A stretch of 64,000 nucleotides of DNA from an uncultured Pelagibacteraceae bacterium (GTDB lineage: Bacteria > Pseudomonadota > Alphaproteobacteria > Pelagibacterales > Pelagibacteraceae), in assembly GCA_902558705.1 (NCBI GenBank), contig CACEEW010000004.1, positions 1 through 64,000 of the forward strand. The letters run 5' to 3'. A program made the translations under genes and the position numbers. The notes beneath the pieces were generated by a model. It had not been told where the DNA came from and searched no databases. It saw only the letters and a list, made by a program, of their open reading frames with translations. Positions 1-9,047 of the stretch are shown in pieces (position 1 is the first letter of the stretch; the number at the start of each line of letters is the position of its first letter).

Positions 1-143
1 CCAAAAGCATAAGGGAATTAAAAAAGATTTTATCATCTTTTCTTTATTCTTAAATTTGTAGGCTTTTGTCTCTTGAGATTTTATAAATTTTAAGCAATCT
101 TTTTTAATTTTACTAAAACATAAGCTAAATTGATGCATGAAAA

Positions 144-506
144 TTATTTTTTATCTAATGGATGATTTTGACCATCATTTACTGGAACTTCTTTTATATC
201 GAAAGTATTTATTTCATCAATGCAGCCTACATTAAATCCTGTCATAGCAGGATTAATTCTTGGGTTATGATGTGTATAAATTCCACAGTCAGAACAAAAG
301 TAATGTTTTGCAACTTTTGAATGAAATTGATAAAGTTTTAATTTGTCTTCTCCTTTTACAATTTTAAAATTTTCATTTTTCACCATAGACATAATCGCTC
401 CTTTTCTTTTACAAATAGAGCAATTACATTTTATTACTTTAGCTAAATCTCCGTCTAAATTTATTTCTGCTTCTATTGCTCCACAATGACATACTAATTT
501 TTTCAT
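144..506 (-). CDS. GFA/CENP-V family zinc protein (glutathione-dependent formaldehyde-activating enzyme-like)
   Basis: CHCG...CNCSICKRKG...FCSDCGIYTH...NVGCID cysteine motifs typical of the GFA family. Confidence 0.85.
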   Translation of the reverse strand: MKKLVCHCGAIEAEINLDGDLAKVIKCNCSICKRKGAIMSMVKNENFKIVKGEDKLKLYQFHSKVAKHYFCSDCGIYTHHNPRINPAMTGFNVGCIDEINTFDIKEVPVNDGQNHPLDKK

Positions 507-508
507 TT

Positions 509-877
509 TTATTTTCTATCCTTTATATGGTTTTGACCATCTTTTACAAAGGTCTTAAGTTTAAATAATTCATTTGGTTCTATTTCGTCAATACACCCTA
601 CATTAATACCAAAAGTATTTGGGTCACTTCTCCTAAGGTTATGTGTGTGAATTCCACACTCTGAACAAAAATGATGCTTGGCTACTTTAGTGTTAAATTG
701 ATAAGTCTTAATTTTGCTCTCCCCCTTAACAATCTTCAAATCATTTTTGTTAATTGTTGTAACCATTGTTCCTTTTCTTTTGCACATCGAACAATTACAT
801 CTCATCAATTCATCAATATTTTTTTTTAAATTAACTTGAATTTCTACTTCCCCACAATGGCATGTTAATTTTTTCAT
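509..877 (-). CDS. GFA/CENP-V family protein, tandem paralog of the preceding ORF
   Basis: Same CHCG/CNCSMCKRKG/FCSECGIHTH/NVGCID motifs; 2-bp gap to the paralog. Confidence 0.85.
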   Translation of the reverse strand: MKKLTCHCGEVEIQVNLKKNIDELMRCNCSMCKRKGTMVTTINKNDLKIVKGESKIKTYQFNTKVAKHHFCSECGIHTHNLRRSDPNTFGINVGCIDEIEPNELFKLKTFVKDGQNHIKDRK

Positions 878-940
878 ATTTGTATTAAATTAAACTATCC
901 TTGGTTAAAGTTATCCACAACCATACAAAATGTAGTTTTG

Positions 941-964
941 ATGTTCACGTTTTGATTCACTTTT
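941..964 (+). repeat. 24-bp element, copy 1, upstream of umuDC
   Basis: atgttcacgttttgattcactttt; identical (reverse strand) at 45841-45864. Confidence 0.9.
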
Positions 965-1011
965 GATTCAGTTACAGACTCAAAATACAACCTCTTGCGT
1001 GCATTGCATAA

Positions 1012-1437
1012 ATGGGCTATAAATTAGAACAAAACAAGAACATGAAACTAACAATCCCTTATTATCTACATAAAGCTGGTGCTGGTTTTCCATCACCTGC
1101 AACTGATTATATCGAAGAAGATATTGATCTAAACATGCATTTGATCAAAAATGTTCCGGCTACCTTCATTATCCGCGTGCAGGGAAAATCTATGGTTGAT
1201 GTTGGGATTAATGATGGAGATTTATTGGTTGTTGATAAAAGTTTAAAACCAAAAAATTTTTCAACAGTTATTGCAAATGTTCATGACGAGCTTGTAGTTA
1301 AAACTTTAGTTCAAGAAAGAGATAAAAAATTTCTAACCTCAGGTTCTAAAGAATTTTCTAATAGAATTTTAATTAATGAAGAAGAAGACGTATTTATTTG
1401 GGGGGTTGTGACTTATGTCATCCATTCAACGTACTAA
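1012..1437 (+). CDS. umuD: UmuD-like S24 autoprotease (DNA polymerase V subunit); start may be Met at 1042
   Basis: AGFPSPATDYIEEDIDLN cleavage region, GKSMVD Ser motif and VVKTL Lys; overlaps umuC. Confidence 0.9.
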   Translation: MGYKLEQNKNMKLTIPYYLHKAGAGFPSPATDYIEEDIDLNMHLIKNVPATFIIRVQGKSMVDVGINDGDLLVVDKSLKPKNFSTVIANVHDELVVKTLVQERDKKFLTSGSKEFSNRILINEEEDVFIWGVVTYVIHSTY

Positions 1438-2695
1438 AAAATTAGCTTTAGTTGACTGTAATTCTTTCTATGTTTCATGTGAAAGATTATTCAATCCAAG
1501 AATAAGAAGAAAACCTGTGGTTGTTTTGTCAAATAATGATGGTTGTATAATTTCAAGATCCAATGAAGCAAAAGCTTTAGGAATTAAAATGGGTGAACCT
1601 TATTTTAAAGCTAAAGATATTATTGTTAAAAATAAAGTTGAGGTCTTTTCATCAAACTATTCATTATATGGAGATTTATCTAGAAGAGTAATGAGAACAC
1701 TTAAAAGATTTAATACTGAAATAGAAGTATATTCTATTGATGAAGCATTTATAGATTTATCAAATTTTCCAGACTCTGAAGTTGAAAAAGTTGGTAGAGA
1801 GATCAGAGAAACAGTTTTGCAATGGACTGGTATTCCAACTAGCATTGGTATCGCTAAAACTAAAACTTTAAGCAAAGTAGCAAATCACATTGCGAAGAAA
1901 AAACAATCAGGAGTAACCAGCTTAATTGGAATAGAAAATTTAGATCCTATTTTAGAAAAAGTTAAAATAAATGATATATGGGGTGTTGGTAGACAGCTAA
2001 CAAAATTTTATCAAAAAAATGGTATCTACAATGCTAAACAACTTAAGAATAAATCTAATACCTGGATTAAAAAATGCTCTAATGTTTTAAGCTCTAGAAC
2101 TGCAATGGAACTTAGAGGAATACCTTGCATAGATTTAGAAACTACACAAACTAAAAGAAAGAGTTGTGTAGTTTCAAGATCATTTGGTAAAAGAATTGAA
2201 AAATTTCAAGAACTAAAAGAAGCAGTTGCCAACTACTGCTTAAATGCATCCGAAAAAATAAGATCAGAGTCTCTAGTTGCAAAAGCGATTACAGTTTTTG
2301 TTCGAACCAGTCCTTTTCAAAGAGACTATGGTTATTATTCAAATGCTAAAACAGTTGATTTTCCTATTGCAACAAACAATAGTATCGAAACTGTTAAGAC
2401 TGCAGTTGCGATACTGGAAAGTATATTCAAAAATGGTTATCGTTATCAAAAAGCGGGTGTGATGTTGACTGGGCTGCGGAATGATGATGGCAGAAAAAAT
2501 TTATTTTCATCTGAAAAAGATGAAAAGATAAAAAGTTTAATGCAATCAATTGATAATACTAATTATAGATATGGTAGATCTACTTTAAGTCTTGCAAGTG
2601 CTGGGGTTCACAAAAAATGGAACATGAGAAGACAATATTCTTCTAAAATAGATACAGCAGATTTCTTTTCTTTACCAAGGATAAAAGCTATCTAA
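1415..2695 (+). CDS. umuC: DNA polymerase V catalytic subunit UmuC (Y-family)
   Basis: LVDCNSFYVSCERLF, SNNDGCIISRS, YSIDEAFIDLS motifs; coupled to umuD. Confidence 0.95.
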   Translation: MSSIQRTKKLALVDCNSFYVSCERLFNPRIRRKPVVVLSNNDGCIISRSNEAKALGIKMGEPYFKAKDIIVKNKVEVFSSNYSLYGDLSRRVMRTLKRFNTEIEVYSIDEAFIDLSNFPDSEVEKVGREIRETVLQWTGIPTSIGIAKTKTLSKVANHIAKKKQSGVTSLIGIENLDPILEKVKINDIWGVGRQLTKFYQKNGIYNAKQLKNKSNTWIKKCSNVLSSRTAMELRGIPCIDLETTQTKRKSCVVSRSFGKRIEKFQELKEAVANYCLNASEKIRSESLVAKAITVFVRTSPFQRDYGYYSNAKTVDFPIATNNSIETVKTAVAILESIFKNGYRYQKAGVMLTGLRNDDGRKNLFSSEKDEKIKSLMQSIDNTNYRYGRSTLSLASAGVHKKWNMRRQYSSKIDTADFFSLPRIKAI

Positions 2696-2707
2696 CAAAT
2701 CAAATTG

Positions 2708-5395
2708 TTAACCAGTATTTTTCATTGCAGCCGAAATGCCAGCTATTGAGGTTAACAAGGCATCATTCAAATACTGCTTATTTTTTGAGTTTTTATTAAC
2801 TTTCAATTTTCTAATTACGATAGGCTGAATTATATTTAATACTTCAGAGTATATATTTCTGACTATAATTTGAGATCTAAATGGTTTTCTAATATCAGCA
2901 ATCTCTTTTGGTGTTATCTTTTTATTTAATTTCTTAATAGAATCAAATTGAAATCTTAGCTTTTTTCCTACTTTTTTTAGACTTTCATCAGCAAGGAACT
3001 CCTCATAAATTTTAGAAATATCTGGATCAACTTTTGAAATTACCATATCAAGCATATCAAGCATTGCATTAAAAAATGGCCAATTTTTTTCCATATCAAA
3101 TAAAATTTTTCTAGATCTTTTATGATAAGCGTACCTTAATGCCTCAGTGGAACCTAGCCAAGCTGGAAGCATTAATCTAACTTGGGTCCAAGCAAAAACC
3201 CAAGGAATAGCTCTCAAACTTTTAATAGTATCAACATTTTTTCTTTTTGATGGTCTAGAGCCAATTGAAAGTTTTCCAAGAGCAACATGGGGTGTCACTA
3301 TTTTAAAATATTTTATAAAATCTGAATTTTGATTAATATTTTTTCTATAAGAACTTTTGGCTATATCAGACATTTTTTCAGTTAAGTCTCGCCAATTATT
3401 TTTTGGAGTTGGTGGTGGATTTAATGTAGCTTCAGTTACAGCACCTATATAACTACATATGTTATATTTAGCCAAAGGTTCATAACCATATTTTTGCTGA
3501 ATAACTTCTCCCTGATCTGTAATTCTAATTTTACCATTTACAGAATTAGGTGGTAAAGACCTTAAAGTTGCTTGTATTGGGCCACCGCCTCTACCTGCTG
3601 AACCTCCGCGACCATGAAAGAAGACTACTTCAATATTAAATTTTTTTGCTAATTTCACTATTTCTTCTTGAGCTTTGTACTGATGCCAGCTTGCACACAT
3701 CTTACCAGCATCCTTACCTGAGTCTGAATACCCTATCATCACCTCTTGTTTATTTTTAATCAATTTTCTATACCATTTTTGTGAAAATAAACTCTGCATT
3801 ATCGATTTTGAGTTTATAAGATCATCTAAAGTCTCAAATAATGGAACTACTCTTAGCTTATTCTTAATGTTTGCTTCTTTTTGTAAAAAAGAAACTGACA
3901 GTATATCTGAAGCTGAAGCGGTCATAGAAATTACATAGGCGCCCAAACACTCTGCTGGCTCATAAGAAAGAGTTTTAAAAGTGGACCAAACTTCTTTATT
4001 CTCCTCATTTTTAAAATTAAAATTTTTGATAATATTTTTCTTTTTACCAATTAATGATTTCAAGAATTTAATTTTTTCTTTTTCACTAAATTTGTAATAA
4101 TCTTTTTTATATTTTCTTTTAACTAACTCATGAATTAATTGGTTATGTCTTGATGACTCTTGACGTATATCAAGTCTTGCTAAATTAATTCCAAAACATT
4201 TGGCCCTTCTCATTAAATCTAACAGATCTCCACTAGCAATATTTTTGTTATTATTTTTTTCTAAAGACTCTCTTACTACCCTTAATGGTTTGAGTATTTC
4301 TTCTCTAGAACTCAATAATTTTTCATAATTTAGGGGTTCTTGGCTAACTAAATGTTTTTCAATGGCTCTATGAGTTATTCTCATTTTGTCCCTTAAAGGT
4401 CTTAAAAAAGCTCTATAAGGCTCAAATGATTTTCCAACTTGACGTATAATTTGTTTGGAACATTTCTTCATTGAATACGATCTAATAATTTTAGTTAAAG
4501 ATTTTTCGTATAATTTAGCCGCTTCCCATCTAGATAATAAAATTACATCTTTAGTAATACTTGATGTTACATTTGGATTTCCATCTCTATCTCCACCCAT
4601 CCACGAACCAAATTCAATTGGATTAAAATTTTTAGGAAGTCCTTTATCCATATTTTTAAGAAAAATTGAATTTAATCTTCTATAAACTTTGGGAATTGTG
4701 TCCCATAGACTATCTTCAATCACAGCTAAGCCCCATCTGGCTTCATCAAATGGAGATGGTCTTACTCTTTTTAAATCATCAGTATTCCAAACGATTGTTA
4801 ATTCATCAAAAAGTTTTTTATCTAAAATTCTCAATTTTGATGGATGATCTCTAAGAAGATCTCTTTGCTCAAGTATTTCCATAATCTTATGATATTTCTG
4901 AATAAGTGTTCTTCTTTTCACTTCAGTTGGATGTGCTGTTAGGACTATTCCTATATTCAAATTTTTTGTAAGGTTATATATTTTATTTTGATTAATATTT
5001 TTATTTTTAAAAAGGTTTTCAAAAATTTCCTCAATGAATATATTTGTTCTATCGATTTTCTTTTTACTATTTTCATATTCATTTAAACTTCTTGAAGCAT
5101 CGATATACTCTGACAAATTCATTAGATTCATAAAATGAGTGAATGCTCTTGTTAACTTGAAAGTATTTTTTGGATCCAAATTCTTAATTGTTTGAATAAT
5201 TTTTTTGTTTGAATATTCTGTTTTTATTTTTTTTTTATTTGCTTTGGAAAGCTTTCTCACCTTTTCAACTAATCTAAAAAAATTTTCACCTTCTTGATCT
5301 TTTATAACTTTTCCTAATATCGTACCTAGATACCTGACATTCTCTCTTAATAATTTAGTAGGAATTCTCTCATAATAAAGATCTCTTTTTTTCAT
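2708..5395 (-). CDS. ppc: Phosphoenolpyruvate carboxylase
   Basis: VLTAHPTEVKRRT, GSWMGGDRDGNPNVT, FFHGRGGSAGRGGGP motifs; about 895 aa. Confidence 0.97.
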   Translation of the reverse strand: MKKRDLYYERIPTKLLRENVRYLGTILGKVIKDQEGENFFRLVEKVRKLSKANKKKIKTEYSNKKIIQTIKNLDPKNTFKLTRAFTHFMNLMNLSEYIDASRSLNEYENSKKKIDRTNIFIEEIFENLFKNKNINQNKIYNLTKNLNIGIVLTAHPTEVKRRTLIQKYHKIMEILEQRDLLRDHPSKLRILDKKLFDELTIVWNTDDLKRVRPSPFDEARWGLAVIEDSLWDTIPKVYRRLNSIFLKNMDKGLPKNFNPIEFGSWMGGDRDGNPNVTSSITKDVILLSRWEAAKLYEKSLTKIIRSYSMKKCSKQIIRQVGKSFEPYRAFLRPLRDKMRITHRAIEKHLVSQEPLNYEKLLSSREEILKPLRVVRESLEKNNNKNIASGDLLDLMRRAKCFGINLARLDIRQESSRHNQLIHELVKRKYKKDYYKFSEKEKIKFLKSLIGKKKNIIKNFNFKNEENKEVWSTFKTLSYEPAECLGAYVISMTASASDILSVSFLQKEANIKNKLRVVPLFETLDDLINSKSIMQSLFSQKWYRKLIKNKQEVMIGYSDSGKDAGKMCASWHQYKAQEEIVKLAKKFNIEVVFFHGRGGSAGRGGGPIQATLRSLPPNSVNGKIRITDQGEVIQQKYGYEPLAKYNICSYIGAVTEATLNPPPTPKNNWRDLTEKMSDIAKSSYRKNINQNSDFIKYFKIVTPHVALGKLSIGSRPSKRKNVDTIKSLRAIPWVFAWTQVRLMLPAWLGSTEALRYAYHKRSRKILFDMEKNWPFFNAMLDMLDMVISKVDPDISKIYEEFLADESLKKVGKKLRFQFDSIKKLNKKITPKEIADIRKPFRSQIIVRNIYSEVLNIIQPIVIRKLKVNKNSKNKQYLNDALLTSIAGISAAMKNTG

Positions 5396-6261
5396 TTTAG
5401 ATTTTTAATATTATCTATATTATTTAATGAATTATTAAGTTCATCAACATTTTCTCTTAGTGCTAAATTTGATATTGAGTAGACAGCTATTAATAATAAA
5501 ATTAATGGTATAGAAGTAATTATAGAGGCATTACTTTTTATTAGCAAAATATATATCACTATAAAGAGTGCTGATCGGATTAAAAAAGTTTTTCTAAAAA
5601 CACTCATGATTGAAAGTGAATGTTTTATTAAACTCATAAAGTTCATTTTTGAAGGACCAAAATACCTTATTCCTCTTATAGAGGAGATTGGAATTAAATC
5701 GTTCTCAATTTTTTTTAAAGATCCAGAAAAACTATTCCAAGTAGCTTTTTCTTGGATCATTTTTTCAACAGTTTTTTTTGGTAGACAGGTATAGTTTCCA
5801 AATCTAATTGACTTACCTGTGAACGTAAATGTAATTAATTTATGGATTTGATAACAAATTTTAAAAAGTAAGTTTTCTGATCTCTTAATTCTTTCTCCAA
5901 CAATGACTCTATCATTTGTGGCTTGAACATTCTTTATAAACTCTAAAATCTCTTCAGGTCTATCCTCTCCATCTCCATCCATAGGAATAACGTAATCAAA
6001 GTCCTCTTTTTCAAAAATATATTTTAGTCCAGTTGCAATACATCTTGCATGACCTTGGTTTATTTTCATATTCAAAATTTTAACTGAGTGAATATTATCT
6101 AAAACTTTATCTTCCTCTGGAAGATCATGATTTGAAGCATCATTAACAATTATAATCGATATTTCATGATCTAACCCCTCTAAATAAGAATTGATGTTTT
6201 CTAAGAGTTTGAAGACTGATTGCCAATCATTATAAACTGGAATTAAAATTTTAAATTTCAT
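5392..6261 (-). CDS. Family 2 glycosyltransferase (DPM1/GtrB-like)
   Basis: IPVYNDWQSVFKLLENI, VIPMDGDGEDRPEEI, C-terminal TM segments. Confidence 0.8.
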   Translation of the reverse strand: MKFKILIPVYNDWQSVFKLLENINSYLEGLDHEISIIIVNDASNHDLPEEDKVLDNIHSVKILNMKINQGHARCIATGLKYIFEKEDFDYVIPMDGDGEDRPEEILEFIKNVQATNDRVIVGERIKRSENLLFKICYQIHKLITFTFTGKSIRFGNYTCLPKKTVEKMIQEKATWNSFSGSLKKIENDLIPISSIRGIRYFGPSKMNFMSLIKHSLSIMSVFRKTFLIRSALFIVIYILLIKSNASIITSIPLILLLIAVYSISNLALRENVDELNNSLNNIDNIKNLK

Positions 6262-6278
6262 AAATCAAACTTTAAATA

Positions 6279-7634
6279 TTAATATCTTCCTAAACATACA
6301 TCATCTATACAAATAAATTCAGATGAGTTATTTAGTATATCATCATTTGTATATCCTTCCCACTTAGGTCTAGATTTAAGGTGATAGGAAAGATTTCCAG
6401 CTTTCCATTCATCTCCTGTTACAAATTGAATTTTTTTATCAAAATCTTGATCCCAAGTAATTTGAGTTTTAATCGCTATTTCTTTTCCAGGATAGTCTGT
6501 TCGTTTATCAGTTTGAGAAATTGATACATATGAATAAATAATTGGTGATAGAAAAAATAAAAATAAAAATCCTATCAAGAAAGAATTAATCTTTTCTAAA
6601 TTTATTTGAGATCTCAATAGGTAGACAAAAAAGACTCCAAAAAATAGATAAAACGGTGTCATCCACATTGTTCTTATTTTTGATCCCATAACCAACGAGG
6701 TTGTAAACATTAAAGCTATAGGTACTAGATTTATAAAAAATAAAAAGAGAAGTTTTTTATCTTTAAAATTAAATTTAAACTTAAATTTTTTTATCAAAAG
6801 GAAAACTAAAAAGAAAAATGGAATTAATATTCCAATTTGTTTAGCTAAGAAAATTAATGGGTACTTAATATGATCAAAGATTACAGACTCTTCTAAACCT
6901 GTTCTTTTGAGTCCATAAAAAATAGTTATGAATTCATTATCATAAAGCCAAATAAAATGAGGTAACAGTAAAACTAAAAAAACTTCAAGAGTGATTAAAT
7001 ATTTAAAGTCAAACTTTTTGGTCTTCTTGAAAAAAATTAAATATATAAATAATAAATCTATCGATATTAAAAGATATATGAATAAATATTTTGATAAAAA
7101 ACCAATTGCTGCAAATATTCCAACCAACAAACAATCTGATAATCTTATTTCTTTAGAATTATATATTCTCCAGGAATAGTAAACCACCAAAGACCAGAAA
7201 GGTAACTGGCAGACATTCACATTAAATTCAGGAGTGGTAAAGTTATAAAAATATATTGATGTAAGTAATAATATTGAAATTAGGGCTAAACTAATACTGC
7301 CTAAAATTTCATTTGCAAATTTGAATACATAATAAAAAGCAATTAACACAAATAATTGGCTTAAAAAGTAATATGCCCAGTCTTGAGCACCAAATATTTG
7401 ATAAAATACCTCGGGGAAAAAAGCACTCATAGGTGGATGTTTGTTAAATCCCCATTCCAAGTTACTCCCCCAAGCTAGAGCTTCTATGGTATCAAGGGGT
7501 AAATTCCTATTTGTAATAGTCGGAACTAAAGTCCAAATAATTAAATGTGAAAAAGCAAAAATAAAAAATATATTATTAATATTTTTGTTAACATTCATAA
7601 GCAAATATTTACAATAATTAAGGTTGCTTGACAC
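6279..7634 (-). CDS. ArnT/GT39-like membrane glycosyltransferase
   Basis: Multi-TM protein with N-terminal LDTIEALAWGSNLEWGFNKHPPMSAFF motif typical of the PMT/ArnT_2 family. Confidence 0.75.
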   Translation of the reverse strand: MSSNLNYCKYLLMNVNKNINNIFFIFAFSHLIIWTLVPTITNRNLPLDTIEALAWGSNLEWGFNKHPPMSAFFPEVFYQIFGAQDWAYYFLSQLFVLIAFYYVFKFANEILGSISLALISILLLTSIYFYNFTTPEFNVNVCQLPFWSLVVYYSWRIYNSKEIRLSDCLLVGIFAAIGFLSKYLFIYLLISIDLLFIYLIFFKKTKKFDFKYLITLEVFLVLLLPHFIWLYDNEFITIFYGLKRTGLEESVIFDHIKYPLIFLAKQIGILIPFFFLVFLLIKKFKFKFNFKDKKLLFLFFINLVPIALMFTTSLVMGSKIRTMWMTPFYLFFGVFFVYLLRSQINLEKINSFLIGFLFLFFLSPIIYSYVSISQTDKRTDYPGKEIAIKTQITWDQDFDKKIQFVTGDEWKAGNLSYHLKSRPKWEGYTNDDILNNSSEFICIDDVCLGRY

Positions 7635-7677
7635 CCCTATTTTGCTGAATATACTCCCTCGAATTTAATTTGAAAAT

Positions 7678-8202
7678 ATGCCTAAAACCAGTAAAGCTAA
7701 AAAAAAAGTTTCTAAAGTTAAAAGCAAGCCTGTAAATAAAACAAAAGCAAAAGCGGTTATAAAGCCAAAAATAGTTGCTAAAGTTCCAATTAAAATTTCT
7801 AAAACCTATATGCCTAAAGATACTGAAAAATATATGTGTGAAAAACATAAAGTATTTTTCAGAATAAAGTTACAAGATTGGAAAAAAGAACTAGTCAAAG
7901 CTAATAATGAGGCACTCTATAATGGGAGTATGGATGATAATAGTATTTCTGCAGATATTGTTGATCAAGCAAGTTCCTATACTGATAAGAACGTAGAAAT
8001 GAAAGCAATCAATAGACAGATCAAATTAATTTCCGAAATCGATAAAGCATTAATAAGACTTAAAGACGATACCTACGGTTATTGTTTAGATACTGCTGAA
8101 CCAATTGGGTTAAAAAGACTAATGGCAAGACCTGTTGCAAAATATACAATAGCTGCACAAGAAAAACACGAAAAAAATGAAAAGGTTCATGCAGATGAAT
8201 AA
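7678..8202 (+). CDS. dksA: DksA/TraR family transcription factor, single-Cys zinc-finger variant with Lys-rich N-terminus
   Basis: YGYCLDTAEPIGLKRLMARPVAKYTIAAQEKHE matches the DksA C-terminal domain. Confidence 0.8.
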   Translation: MPKTSKAKKKVSKVKSKPVNKTKAKAVIKPKIVAKVPIKISKTYMPKDTEKYMCEKHKVFFRIKLQDWKKELVKANNEALYNGSMDDNSISADIVDQASSYTDKNVEMKAINRQIKLISEIDKALIRLKDDTYGYCLDTAEPIGLKRLMARPVAKYTIAAQEKHEKNEKVHADE

Positions 8203-8323
8203 AAAAAAGAAAAAAAATAAGCAAGTTCATAATCCTATCACTTACAATTTTACAAAAAAATATATTTACTTTTATTACGGTTTTTTTTGGATCCTTTTAT
8301 TATTATTTGTATTTACTAGATGA
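8195..8323 (+). CDS. Putative 42-aa basic single-TM microprotein (MNKKKKKNKQVHNPITYNFTKKYIYFYYGFFWILLLLFVFTR)
   Basis: Read by hand; ATG overlaps the 3' end of the DksA-like gene; below the ORF-track length cutoff. Confidence 0.5.
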   Translation: MNKKKKKNKQVHNPITYNFTKKYIYFYYGFFWILLLLFVFTR

Positions 8324-8424
8324 ATAAAAAATTAGTATTTATAGTTATTGTAGTTTTATTAATTGAATTATCTGGTCACGGGATATTTGCTTCTTTATTT
8401 AGATTATTAAATTCAGTAAATTAA
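8320..8424 (+). CDS. Putative 34-aa membrane microprotein (MNKKLVFIVIVVLLIELSGHGIFASLFRLLNSVN)
   Basis: ATGA overlap with the preceding micro-ORF; hydrophobic helix; ends within the convergent GST gene stop. Confidence 0.45.
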   Translation: MNKKLVFIVIVVLLIELSGHGIFASLFRLLNSVN

Positions 8425-9047
8425 GGTTTTGGTATTACTTCATTTTTATTCATAAAAGAAAAACCTTTTATGACAGCTTCTCTTTTTGCAATATCAATGT
8501 ACCATCTAGTCAAATTTTTATAATTAGAGAGACCTATATCATGCCATTCGTGTCTGGCAATCCATGGGAAGGTTCCAATATCTGCTATTGTATATTCATC
8601 ACCTGATAAAAATTTTGAATTTGAAAGCCTCTGATCAAGTTCAGCATAAATTCTTTCTGCAATTTTGAAATATCTCTCTTCTCCAAATTTACTTTTTCCT
8701 GGATTGTAATGATGAAATTGATGGTGTTGACCTAACATTGGTCCAACATAACCCATTTGAGCCATCAACCACTGATTTATCTGTAATCTATTTTTTTGGT
8801 CATAAAATTTTCCACTTTCCTCTGCCAAGTACATCAATATTGCACCAGACTCAAAAATTGTTTTATTTTTATTCTGATCAATAATTACTGGGATTTTACT
8901 TAATGGACTAATCTTTTTAAATTCAGGTTTGAATTGTTCGCCTTTATTAAGATCTATCTTAGTAGTTTTATATTCATAACCAATTTCCTCAAGCATAATA
9001 CTAATTTTTTTTCCATTAGGAGTATTAGCTGAAAAAAGTTCAATCAC
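8421..9047 (-). CDS. Glutathione S-transferase family protein (YfcG/Ure2-like)
   Basis: ELFSANTPNGKKISIMLEEIGYEYK..., KIPVIID, FESGAILMYLAE, YTIADIGTFPWI. Confidence 0.9.
   Translation of the reverse strand: MIELFSANTPNGKKISIMLEEIGYEYKTTKIDLNKGEQFKPEFKKISPLSKIPVIIDQNKNKTIFESGAILMYLAEESGKFYDQKNRLQINQWLMAQMGYVGPMLGQHHQFHHYNPGKSKFGEERYFKIAERIYAELDQRLSNSKFLSGDEYTIADIGTFPWIARHEWHDIGLSNYKNLTRWYIDIAKREAVIKGFSFMNKNEVIPKP

Noticed and set aside
1-138. Open minus-strand reading frame to the window edge (MHQFSLCFSKIKKDCLKF...)
   Set aside because: Too short, no recognisable motif, truncated by the edge
943-957. Canonical alphaproteobacterial LexA box GTTC-N7-GTTC
   Set aside because: Second half-site reads GATT rather than GTTC at the exact spacing, so it is reported only as an LexA-like direct repeat
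7618-7848. 76-aa Phe-rich minus-strand ORF
   Set aside because: Antisense of the Lys-rich DksA N-terminus; a compositional artifact
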